Shown here one piece after another: positions 1-6,461 of a DNA stretch of 46,580 nucleotides. Source of the stretch: a virus; the IMG/VR virus record IMGVR_UViG_3300005537_000034, positions 1 to 46,580 of that record. One strand, written 5' to 3'. Below the pieces are notes generated by a model. That model searched no databases. It had not been told where the DNA came from and worked only from the letters and a program-made list of their open reading frames with translations. A program made the position numbers and the translations under genes. The first letter of the stretch is position 1. The number at the start of each line of letters is the position of its first letter.

Positions 1-296
1 CCGTCGCAGGAGCCGTAGACACCGTTGTTAAAATGACGACCAAGGGCTACATGCACTTCCAGGGGCGTGCCTGCGGAGAGCAGCACAAGAAACTCAAGTT
101 CACGCATGTGGGTGGGGAGATGGGCTATATGTGGGAGGAGGATGTAGACAATACCGTTGTCGTAGAAGCACGGACATTGCTCAAGACCTACAAGAAAGCC
201 TCAGAGCGGTCTCTGGCGCGGATGTTGGCAAGCAGCACCGGCATAGACGAAGAGAGGGCGCGTGGGATTATTCGCCGCGAAAAGGAGAAGGCGTGA
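1..296 (+). CDS. C-terminal end of a probable RepA-like AAA ATPase (5' end outside window)
   Basis: The reading frame is open to the left edge of the window, so the ATG at 33 is probably internal and the gene starts upstream. The visible part has the pattern VDTVV - GR - LKF - W, which resembles the last strands of RepA/AAA_25-type hexameric ATPases. It is followed by a basic helical tail (SLARMLASSTGI...RGIIRREKEK) that could be a winged helix. No Walker motif is inside the window, so the ATPase assignment is an inference from a short tail and from the replication context. The stop overlaps the next start (GTG at 293). Confidence 0.5.
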   Translation, partial: VAGAVDTVVKMTTKGYMHFQGRACGEQHKKLKFTHVGGEMGYMWEEDVDNTVVVEARTLLKTYKKASERSLARMLASSTGIDEERARGIIRREKEKA

Positions 297-493
297 AGAC
301 TACGTATCGTATTGTCACAGATGGTCATGGTTTATTTCGTGTCCAATTTAGAACATGGCCTGGGTGGACAATATCCCGAGTTAATAGTAGTGGATGGTTC
401 ACAAGCCTTGAAGATGCCACACGAGCACTAGAGAATATTGCAACCCGAGGAAACCCAAGTAAGTGGGTAGAAGTCTATAGAAGGAAGGTCTAA
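293..493 (+). CDS. Small hypothetical protein
   Basis: A 66-residue protein starting at a GTG that overlaps the stop of the preceding gene (GTGA at 293-296). This tight coupling decides the start over upstream in-frame codons. The sequence is basic and Trp-rich (WPGW, GWF, KWVEVYRRK) with one predicted helix (SLEDATRALENIA). No family recognised. It ends 1 bp before the next ATG and is probably co-transcribed with the replication genes. Confidence 0.55.
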   Translation: MKTTYRIVTDGHGLFRVQFRTWPGWTISRVNSSGWFTSLEDATRALENIATRGNPSKWVEVYRRKV

Positions 494-494
494 C

Positions 495-758
495 ATGAAG
501 AAACTACTGAAGATTGATGTGCGGAAGACCAATATCCGTAAAGGGATTAGGAGCACGCCCAAGCTGTGCCCGATTGCCCTTGCAGGCCGCCGAGTCAGCC
601 ATAAGGAAGTCGTAGTCGATGGAACTTATCTGTCATTAACTTGCGGAGACGAGGAGTTATCTTACACGCTGCCGAAGAAAGCGCGACGATTCGTTGACCG
701 CTTCGATGCAGGGAAGCCGGTGAAGCCGTTTACGTTTACCGCGAGACTGGAGGCATAA
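495..758 (+). CDS. Conserved small phage protein, unknown function
   Basis: An 87-residue basic protein with the pattern CPIALA near residue 26, then a strand-rich middle and FVDRFDAGKPVKPFTF at the C-terminus. Small proteins with this CPIAxA...FD.G..V.PF.F layout recur in early regions of phages, but I know of no assigned function. The start is an ATG 8 bp after an AAGGAAGG ribosome site, and the stop overlaps the next ATG (TAATG at 756-760). Confidence 0.65.
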   Translation: MKKLLKIDVRKTNIRKGIRSTPKLCPIALAGRRVSHKEVVVDGTYLSLTCGDEELSYTLPKKARRFVDRFDAGKPVKPFTFTARLEA

Positions 759-1504
759 TGGACTTCGTTCAGTTTCCAAAGATACCACGTCTCAATAGAG
801 ACTGCGTAATCACCGAGAAAATCGATGGCACGAATGCACAGGTGTGTATCGTGCCCTCAGATGGTAACAATGGTGATACTGCTTTAGGACACGCCGATTT
901 CCTCTCGGATGGAATCGTCTGCAAGCATGCTATCCTCGCGGGTTCTAGGACTCGATGGATTACGCCAAAGGCTGATAATGCCGGGTTTGCTCGTTGGGTT
1001 GTTGAGCACATTGAGGAGCTAAAGCACCTTGGCCCAGGGCAGCACTTTGGCGAGTGGTGGGGCAATGGGATTCAGCGCGGCTACGGCCTCACCAATGGCG
1101 ATAAGCGATTCTCCCTCTTCAATACCGCCCGTTGGGAGACCGATAGGCCGTCCTGTTGCGGCGTCGTGCCTGTCCTGTATCGGGGACCATTTAACTCACA
1201 GGCTGTTGAGTGGGCGGTAGACCATTTGAGAGCGCATGGAAGTCGTGCGGTCCCCGGCTATGTCCGTCCCGAGGGCATTGTCATCTACCATGAACACTCG
1301 AAGTCCTATTTCAAGGTCACCCTCGAAAACGATGAGATGACTAAGGGGGAGGCTGAATACAGGAGCCGTCAAGAGAAGGGCCAGCGGCCTTCTCATGTAT
1401 CCTACCGTGAACATCTAGATACAATCAGTGGCTCAATCGGCGCTGGCATGAACACTGCAACAGTGGCAGTAGAAGCAAACGTATTTCAACTAGGAGAAAA
1501 CTAA
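758..1504 (+). CDS. RNA ligase, Rnl2-like nucleotidyltransferase superfamily
   Basis: A 248-residue protein with the covalent nucleotidyltransferase signature EKIDGTN at residues 20-26, where Lys21 would carry AMP. Further motifs are FGEWWGNGIQRGYG (motif III region), EGIVIY (motif IV) and YFKVTLE (motif V lysine). Order and length fit phage Rnl2-type RNA ligases, which seal nicked RNA, for example after host tRNA cleavage. It lacks the C-terminal domains of NAD-dependent or ATP-dependent DNA ligases. No polynucleotide kinase partner lies in the window. A role on DNA ends cannot be excluded from motifs alone. Its TAA is followed directly by the ATG of the next gene. Confidence 0.8.
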   Translation: MDFVQFPKIPRLNRDCVITEKIDGTNAQVCIVPSDGNNGDTALGHADFLSDGIVCKHAILAGSRTRWITPKADNAGFARWVVEHIEELKHLGPGQHFGEWWGNGIQRGYGLTNGDKRFSLFNTARWETDRPSCCGVVPVLYRGPFNSQAVEWAVDHLRAHGSRAVPGYVRPEGIVIYHEHSKSYFKVTLENDEMTKGEAEYRSRQEKGQRPSHVSYREHLDTISGSIGAGMNTATVAVEANVFQLGEN

Positions 1505-2443
1505 ATGGCATTTGCAGACCGTATTCGTAAGACTGGTGGATTTCTCAACAACGTCGATGGGAAGATTGTGGACCTCGTTGCCACGAACAATCCTGACTTT
1601 GGTGCCGCGAGCCGAGAGCAGAATAGCAGCTTCAATGCCCTCTGGCTCACGCTCACGACCCGTATCGATGGGGCCGAGAAGGACGAGACCTCGAACATTG
1701 CAATGGGCGGCGGCGATGATTTCGTTATCAGCGACGACGGGCATCAGCTCGTGCCCGCATCGAAGGATGCCGCATTGTGGGCCAATACGCCCGGTGTGAG
1801 GTTCTTGGCATCTGGGTATGCCAATGGTATTCCCGATAACACCGGAGCACCCGGCACCCCCATCGATCTCACCGACTTTATCGGCTATCGTGTCCGTTTC
1901 GTCCAAGTCATTGACCAGGACGGCATGGACCGCATGGCAAAGAAAGTCAAGGCCAATCCCCGCAAGTATCCCAAGTATAACGACAAGGGGCAGCGGCAGG
2001 ACAAGACCGACAAAACGAAGTATTACGACCAGCGGAATCCTGAGATTGCTCAGGTCTACGGCAAGGACGACGTAGAAGTTCGCCCTCGTGCAACTGCGGC
2101 TGCGAAGTCTTCCACCACTTCTGGTGCCAAATCCGCGAATGGGAAGACGAATGGTAGCGTGAAGGCCGTTGCGGCGGCTGATGAAGGGCTCGCGGCATTC
2201 GCTGGTGAGGTTCTTGTGGCTGTGCTCCAGAAGCATGACGGCCAAGTGAAGAAAACTCAGCTCAATCAGTTCGTCACCCGCGACTACGCGAAGGACCCAC
2301 GGCGTGAAGATGTCCGTAAGTTCCTCTTCAACGATGAGAACTTGCAGCAGTTCTCGGCTGAGGGCATTACCGTGGGCGATGACTTCTACACGGTGAACTT
2401 CGATAAGTCTGGGCGAGACCAGATTATCTCGCTCCAGTCGTAG
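1505..2443 (+). CDS. Conserved phage protein, possible ssDNA-binding protein
   Basis: A 312-residue protein. The first ~190 residues hold a strand-rich core (ALWLTLTTRIDGAEKDE, DDFVISDDGHQLVP, GYRVRFVQVID). A low-complexity charged linker with K/D/Q and then A/S/T/K residues follows. The C-terminus (~residues 230-312) looks like a small winged helix (VLVAVLQKHDGQVKKTQL...VRKFLF). The N-terminal pattern matches a conserved phage family usually found beside recombination and replication genes. A single-strand DNA-binding role is a contextual guess; no OB-fold signature can be proven by eye. It is followed by the largest non-coding gap of the left arm. Confidence 0.6.
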   Translation: MAFADRIRKTGGFLNNVDGKIVDLVATNNPDFGAASREQNSSFNALWLTLTTRIDGAEKDETSNIAMGGGDDFVISDDGHQLVPASKDAALWANTPGVRFLASGYANGIPDNTGAPGTPIDLTDFIGYRVRFVQVIDQDGMDRMAKKVKANPRKYPKYNDKGQRQDKTDKTKYYDQRNPEIAQVYGKDDVEVRPRATAAAKSSTTSGAKSANGKTNGSVKAVAAADEGLAAFAGEVLVAVLQKHDGQVKKTQLNQFVTRDYAKDPRREDVRKFLFNDENLQQFSAEGITVGDDFYTVNFDKSGRDQIISLQS

Positions 2444-2533
2444 TCGGCGTATGGGGTCAATCCAGCGGTAACGGGAGTGGGACTAGAGGCTGGGAGCAAC
2501 CGCCCACACACGACCCCCCAAGATAGCGCGTTC

Positions 2534-2577
2534 TCTGGCAGCAGTCTTCCGCGCTTGGTAATCAAAAGACTGCCAGA
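2534..2577 (+). other. Long imperfect hairpin in intergenic region
   Basis: TCTGG (2534-2538) and CAGTCTT (2542-2548) pair with AAGACTG (2566-2572) and CCAGA (2573-2577). This gives a 12-bp stem with a 3-nt bulge and a 17-nt loop. No T-run follows, so it is not a typical intrinsic terminator. It lies in the stretch 2444-2636, where I see no convincing gene. It may be an RNA processing or regulatory element upstream of the next small gene. Confidence 0.45.
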
Positions 2578-2636
2578 TATTCATACACCCTAGTGCTGGT
2601 GCTCCAGGGCATGTGGGTAAATTAACTGGAGAACTG

Positions 2637-2861
2637 GTGGGTGCCTTGTATAGTGTTGGGGACATAGTTGTCGGATTTCCGACTAGAGCCCTGACCTATC
2701 GAAACAAGGGGTATACCGCCCACTGGGTCGATTTTGAACTTCGACTAGGAGAACAGGTGATGCTGTATTATCGTGATACTGGGTGTCTTCGACATGCTCA
2801 GTATGGACATGATAAGCCGGTGAGACTCCGGTGCCTAGTCGAACACTTTATGGGCCGGTGA
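2637..2861 (+). CDS. Small hypothetical protein
   Basis: About 74 residues, with strand-rich sequence (VGDIVVGFPTRALTY, HWVDFELRLGEQVMLYY) and a basic C-terminus. I chose the GTG at 2637 because TGGAG lies 5 bp upstream; an in-frame GTG at 2613 would add eight residues but has a poorer ribosome site. No family recognised. Its last codons and stop lie inside the first arm of the branched fold described next, so translation termination and RNA folding could interfere with each other. Moderate to low certainty that it is expressed. Confidence 0.4.
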   Translation: MGALYSVGDIVVGFPTRALTYRNKGYTAHWVDFELRLGEQVMLYYRDTGCLRHAQYGHDKPVRLRCLVEHFMGR

Positions 2862-2932
2862 TTGAAACTACGGCATGGAGCCCGTAGGACTGCGTATCGA
2901 GCGATACGTGACTACCGCGTGAATAACCGGCC
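2853..2932 (+). ncRNA. Candidate structured RNA, three-stem junction
   Basis: An outer 7-bp stem pairs GGCCGGT (2853-2859) with ACCGGCC (2926-2932). It encloses two perfect hairpins. One pairs CTACGG (2868-2873) with CCGTAG (2882-2887) around an 8-nt loop. The other pairs CGTATC (2893-2898) with GATACG (2903-2908) around the tetraloop GAGC. A 17-nt single strand (2909-2925) completes the junction. It does not fit a tRNA (no T-arm consensus, wrong spacing), and I could not match it to a riboswitch or ribozyme core. It ends about 25 bp before the start of the exported phosphatase gene, so it may be a leader or cis-regulatory element. Confidence 0.5.
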
Positions 2933-2957
2933 TACTCTTTCTACCTAAAGGAGACGT

Positions 2958-3416
2958 ATGAAATCACTCTGTATCGGTCTACTAATTCTTACACTCGCGG
3001 CACCTGTATCGGCCGAGACAAACCCTTTGGCCTGGAAATCCAATCAGCAGGTAGCCGATTGGTTGTCTACGGGAGGAGTCGCGGCCTCTATCGGCCTCGA
3101 TACACTCCACAACTGGAACGACCCTCATCGCGGAGAGGCATTGAAGTGTGAAGCCTTCCGACTAGGAATGACTGTGGGCATTGCGGAATTGACCAAAGCC
3201 TTTGTGCATCGCACGCGCCCCGATGGTAGCGACAATAAGTCATTCTTCAGTGAGCATACGGCGCTTGCGGCAGCATCGGCCACTGGGTGGAAGCTGGGGA
3301 TTGGGTTCACCATCGGCGTCGGGTATGGCCGCATGGCCGCGAACAAGCACTATGGCACCGATGTGTTAGTCGGAGCCGGTGTCGGCGCACTATCTCATTT
3401 GCTCTCGTGTAACTAA
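2958..3416 (+). CDS. Exported PAP2-family phosphatase
   Basis: A 152-residue protein with an N-terminal Sec signal peptide (LCIGLLILTLAAPVSA, residues 4-19). All three PAP2 acid-phosphatase motifs are present: K80-x6-R87P88, then SEH at 98-100 (variant of SGH, His100 catalytic), then R125-x5-H131-x3-D135. The family removes phosphate from lipids such as undecaprenyl pyrophosphate or phosphatidic acid, or from soluble esters, outside the cytoplasmic membrane. The start has a strong AAAGGAG site. A structured leader lies just upstream. A periplasmic lipid phosphatase in a phage early region is unusual and could alter the envelope. The substrate cannot be told from sequence. Confidence 0.8.
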   Translation: MKSLCIGLLILTLAAPVSAETNPLAWKSNQQVADWLSTGGVAASIGLDTLHNWNDPHRGEALKCEAFRLGMTVGIAELTKAFVHRTRPDGSDNKSFFSEHTALAAASATGWKLGIGFTIGVGYGRMAANKHYGTDVLVGAGVGALSHLLSCN

Positions 3417-3425
3417 GGATAGCCT

Positions 3426-3602
3426 ATGAATGTCTCAGACATCGACCATCTCCCCGTGGCAAACCAGGAGCCTCGCGCACTAGTTATCGAACTTCTCGTG
3501 ACCAAAGGCTACCTCAAGACTGGGTATCCATTGACCGCGCACAACTTCTATCCGGCCCTCGTGGAGGCACTGGAAGCCGCACCAGCGAAGGTATCCCAAT
3601 GA
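3426..3602 (+). CDS. Small hypothetical protein
   Basis: A 58-residue protein starting with ATG at 3426, 9 bp after the stop of the phosphatase gene. It reads MNVSDIDHLPVANQEP at the start and ends EAAPAKVSQ. It is mildly acidic with two probable helices. Its TGA overlaps the next start (ATGA at 3599-3602), the coupling typical of this operon and good support for translation. No family recognised. Confidence 0.55.
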   Translation: MNVSDIDHLPVANQEPRALVIELLVTKGYLKTGYPLTAHNFYPALVEALEAAPAKVSQ

Positions 3603-3820
3603 GCGAGAAACGATACATTGTGAAAATCGAAGACACTGATGGCGTCGTGTGGCTCAACACGGGGTCTTTTGAGGCGAATCGTAGACACTTGCTCGCATGT
3701 GTGACTACGGCTATCTCACTCGCACAGGAAAAGGATACCCGAGTAGCCGAGTATGCGGCACAGATTGCCTTTGGCCCACGACGCTACTTTGAAGACGTAG
3801 CACTCGATAGCGATTTCTAA
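3599..3820 (+). CDS. Small hypothetical protein
   Basis: A 73-residue protein with a beta-beta-alpha pattern: KRYIVKIEDTDG, VVWLNTGSF, then a helix RRHLLACVTTAISLAQEK. No signal peptide or membrane segment. The start overlaps the previous stop (ATGA) and the stop TAA overlaps the next ATG (TAATG). It sits directly before the recombination genes, but nothing in its sequence gives a function. Confidence 0.55.
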   Translation: MSEKRYIVKIEDTDGVVWLNTGSFEANRRHLLACVTTAISLAQEKDTRVAEYAAQIAFGPRRYFEDVALDSDF

Positions 3821-4500
3821 TGCTGATTACGCCCCTCTCCATTGACCCTGCCTCTCTGCATCTTGGAGACAGCGGCTCCATACGGGCTCCTGGGCTTCAC
3901 GCGAGCGATATCTATAACTCATACTATCAGGATATCGAGCCTGAACGCTACAAGCGCGGCGACGGTGAACTACCGCCGCCGTTGTTGTTAGAGACAGGGA
4001 TAATCATCGAGAACATGTTGGAAGAGGGGCTGAAACGCCGCTTCGAGAAGTCTACAGGTGCCGAACAGATTGAGCGACCTGGCGAGTTTATCTACGAGGG
4101 TGAATGGCATGGACGGCCTTTTAATCTTGCTTATAACCCTGACCTCTTTATATATAATGGTGTCGGTCTCCGAGTCGGGGAGATAAAGGGGACGTGGCTT
4201 TCGTCTCATATTCCCCATGCATGGCTGTCCTCAGCCGAGAGCATTGCGGAGCATTCTGGTGACATCGAAGCGGCCATCCACGGCAACGAGAAACTCTCCA
4301 AATACTGGTGCCAAGTAATGATGTATGCCTACATGATACGGTCGCGGTTTGGCCGCTTGTATGCATGTTTCATCGCGGGGGATTATAGTAGGCCGTTCAA
4401 GTCTCAGTTGGTCGCGGTCGATGTCGAGTTTAGTGAGGATGAACTGGAGCACAACTGGGGAAGTCTGATGAATTTCGCAGTGGGGAAGGGGCTCATCTAA
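3820..4500 (+). CDS. PD-(D/E)XK nuclease (RecB/Cas4-like exonuclease)
   Basis: A 226-residue protein with the PD-(D/E)XK layout: Glu in the early helix (IIIENMLEEG, about residue 64), Asp108 in NPDLF, E121-I-K123 in GEIKGTW, and the RecB-type QxxxY helix (Q165-V-M-M-Y169). This family cuts DNA using divalent metal. Phage members usually act as 5'-3' exonucleases paired with an annealing or strand-exchange protein. The next gene is a Sak4-like ATPase, which supports a recombination pair. A missing CxxC cluster argues against a full Cas4-type iron-sulfur enzyme. Confidence 0.75.
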   Translation: MLITPLSIDPASLHLGDSGSIRAPGLHASDIYNSYYQDIEPERYKRGDGELPPPLLLETGIIIENMLEEGLKRRFEKSTGAEQIERPGEFIYEGEWHGRPFNLAYNPDLFIYNGVGLRVGEIKGTWLSSHIPHAWLSSAESIAEHSGDIEAAIHGNEKLSKYWCQVMMYAYMIRSRFGRLYACFIAGDYSRPFKSQLVAVDVEFSEDELEHNWGSLMNFAVGKGLI

Positions 4501-4508
4501 AGGAGACT

Positions 4509-5246
4509 ATGCCAAAGAAAACTGACTACGGAAACTTTAAGCCATTAGAGTCGGCGGATAGGTATCGGCTCATCGTGCGGTCGTGGGGGCCAGAGGGTAG
4601 CGGCAAGAACCACTTTGGCTTCACAGGCCCCTCGCCCATCTTCGGCCTCTACTTCGACCCAGGCGGGCATGAGGGAGTCGCGGAGAAGTTTATCCGTGAG
4701 GGGAAGGAAATTCATGCGGTCGCGTATCGCTTCGATAAGTCGAGTATGGAGCAGTCTCAGGCGAAGGACCTCCGAGACCAATTTATCGAAGACTACGAAT
4801 TGGCGCTAAAGAATGCCCGCACCATCCAGTGGGATGAGACTGAAGTCTGGGAACTGTTTCGGTGGGCGCAGTTTGGGTCCGATAGTGAGGCACCCAAAAA
4901 CTATGCTCAATTGAATGCTCAGTATCGCTATCTCATCCAGGCGGCATATGACGCGGGCGTGAACCTGCAGTTGATTCAAAAGGTCCGCGAACGCTGGGGA
5001 CTGAACGACAAGGGGAAACTCGGCCCCACCGGCATCTATGACCCACAAGGGTTCAAGGAAGCGAACTACATCGTCCAAGTGGACCTCCAGCATTCGTGGT
5101 CTGAGGAAGACGGCTTCAAGGTGCAGATTGGGAAGTGTCGGCAGAATATGACGCTGCGGGGGCAGGAGTTTGGCGGCGGCTCATTGGATTGGCCGACGTT
5201 GGGCGGATTGGTGTTTCCTGAAAGTAGCGAAGGCGACTGGCAATGA
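4509..5246 (+). CDS. Sak4-like RecA-fold ATPase (phage recombinase)
   Basis: A 245-residue protein with Walker A GPEGSGKN at residues 27-34 and a Walker B-like IQWDETEVWEL at about 107-117 (Asp109, Glu110). This arrangement is typical of the phage nucleotide-binding family that includes Sak4 single-strand annealing proteins with a compact RecA-like core. Members promote annealing or strand exchange in phage recombination. The upstream exonuclease and downstream ERCC4 nuclease support this. It has a good ribosome site (AAAGGAGAC). The Walker A ends in N rather than the usual T/S, which is notable because that residue normally coordinates magnesium. Confidence 0.7.
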   Translation: MPKKTDYGNFKPLESADRYRLIVRSWGPEGSGKNHFGFTGPSPIFGLYFDPGGHEGVAEKFIREGKEIHAVAYRFDKSSMEQSQAKDLRDQFIEDYELALKNARTIQWDETEVWELFRWAQFGSDSEAPKNYAQLNAQYRYLIQAAYDAGVNLQLIQKVRERWGLNDKGKLGPTGIYDPQGFKEANYIVQVDLQHSWSEEDGFKVQIGKCRQNMTLRGQEFGGGSLDWPTLGGLVFPESSEGDWQ

Positions 5247-5995
5247 TGTTTATCGATTCAAGGGCTGGAAGCATTGACCTCTATGCCTCGATGCAAAAGG
5301 CCAATCTCCCTGTGCAATTGGCAGACCCAGACCTCCCGTATGGGGATGTCTACTTTGTGGGACGAGGCGTCGGTGGCACTGGCCTAAATATCGGAATCGA
5401 GCATAAGACGGTCTCTGATGTTATCAATAGCATCCAAACCAATCGCCTCCAAGGTCACCAGCTCCAAGGCATGAGGGAGGCCGAGGAGGGTGCGGCTCCC
5501 TTCTACGACCATTGCTGGCTCATTATCGAGGGTAAGCCGAGCTACGATAGGCAGGGGATGCTCATCCACCGTCGCGGCGGCAAGACATTTCGTATGGGCA
5601 TGACCATCAACGAACTATATAAGCGCCTCACAGTCTTGCACCTATGCGGCGGTCTCAATTGGCTCTGGTTTCAGACGCGGCGGGACACCGTGAAGTGGAT
5701 AGACGCCTTCTATCATACGTGGACGGATAAGGACCTCGACCAGCATAAGAGCCACTTGGGGCTCTATGAGGCTCCGACGCTCATTCCCGTATCGCAGACC
5801 GTGCGGACGTTGGCAACACTCCCCGGTGTGGGACTCAAGGTGGCAAAGGCGGCTGAGAAGGAATTTGGCTCCATTAAGGCTGCGATTATGGGCTGTCCCC
5901 AACAGTGGGCAAAAATCGAAACAACTGATGACCGTGGCAAGAAAAAGCAGTTTGGCCTCAGTCATGCAAATAGGCTGGTGGAGGCAATCCGATGA
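5243..5995 (+). CDS. ERCC4-type structure-specific nuclease with helix-hairpin-helix domain
   Basis: A 250-residue protein. The N-terminal half carries the ERCC4/XPF nuclease pattern: Asp35, then E53-H-K55-x3-D59 (IEHKTVSDVINSI, variant of the ERKxxxD core). The C-terminal part (~residues 190-212) has a helix-hairpin-helix, LPGVGLKVAKAAEKEFGS, which binds the DNA backbone. The enzymes cut branched DNA such as flaps and fork junctions. It overlaps the ATPase gene by 4 bp. It would act in recombination or branch removal before packaging. The active-site Arg is replaced by His (EHK), a conservative change seen in some relatives. Confidence 0.75.
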   Translation: MMFIDSRAGSIDLYASMQKANLPVQLADPDLPYGDVYFVGRGVGGTGLNIGIEHKTVSDVINSIQTNRLQGHQLQGMREAEEGAAPFYDHCWLIIEGKPSYDRQGMLIHRRGGKTFRMGMTINELYKRLTVLHLCGGLNWLWFQTRRDTVKWIDAFYHTWTDKDLDQHKSHLGLYEAPTLIPVSQTVRTLATLPGVGLKVAKAAEKEFGSIKAAIMGCPQQWAKIETTDDRGKKKQFGLSHANRLVEAIR

Positions 5996-6081
5996 GGAGA
6001 AAAGTGTTCGCCTGGGGGTATCTGCTGGCCGTCCTGGCTCTAAGTGCCTTCGTGGTCTATGAAGCGTATCTACACGCATAG
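5992..6081 (+). CDS. Very small membrane peptide
   Basis: A 29-residue peptide, MRRKVFAWGYLLAVLAL at the start, with one hydrophobic helix and a basic N-terminus. The start overlaps the stop of the nuclease gene (ATGA at 5992-5995). A strong GGAGG site for the following gene begins at its stop. A single-pass inner membrane location is likely. No function can be assigned, and so short a frame is uncertain. Confidence 0.45.
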   Translation: MRRKVFAWGYLLAVLALSAFVVYEAYLHA

Positions 6082-6089
6082 GAGGAATG

Positions 6090-6461
6090 ATGAGTAACGA
6101 AGGCTACTACACACAGACGATTGAAGGCGACGTGGAACTGTGCGATAATCCTGACTGCGCGCTGTGCGGAGAACCCTCGCCACATGGAGAGTATCAGGCC
6201 GATAGGTCCGATGCGGTGGCGGCGGTGCCGCACGGCGGCTACGCCAGCGACGGCGAGTATTATTTCGCGGTGCCCGCAGAGCGGAGGCGCACGTATTTCA
6301 TCACGGCCACAGTGCAACTCGTGGTCGAGGATGAGTGTGTATCCTTCGCATTGATTGAAGTGAAGGATAGACTCAACTCCCTGATTGCCGATGGCCCGCT
6401 GCGGAATGACCCCCTGAATGGGGCAACCATCGAAGACATCCAAGATATCACAAGCCGATGA
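6090..6461 (+). CDS. Hypothetical protein with possible zinc site
   Basis: A 123-residue protein. Two ATGs lie in tandem; the second (6090) is better spaced from GGAGG at 6081-6085. An early cysteine cluster C-x4-C-x2-C (CDNPDCALC) may bind metal. The second half is strand-rich (YFITATVQLVVEDECVSFALIEV) and acidic. The stop overlaps the start of the polymerase gene (ATGA at 6458-6461), so the two are translationally coupled. No family recognised. Confidence 0.55.
   Translation: MSNEGYYTQTIEGDVELCDNPDCALCGEPSPHGEYQADRSDAVAAVPHGGYASDGEYYFAVPAERRRTYFITATVQLVVEDECVSFALIEVKDRLNSLIADGPLRNDPLNGATIEDIQDITSR

Noticed and set aside
2622-2654. Sigma70 promoter with TATAGT at 2649-2654
   Set aside because: No acceptable -35 box at 16-18 bp; the nearest TTAACT is 21 bp away.
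2853-2932. tRNA gene
   Set aside because: The 7-bp outer stem looks like an acceptor arm, but there is no T-loop consensus, no 5-bp anticodon stem with 7-nt loop, and spacing is wrong.
2853-2932. Hammerhead or twister ribozyme
   Set aside because: A GAAAC is present, but the CUGAUGA core and a second stem in the right place are missing; no twister core bases were found.
3820-4500. Cas4 of a CRISPR system
   Set aside because: The RecB-type motifs fit, but the cysteine cluster is absent and no other cas gene or array is present.
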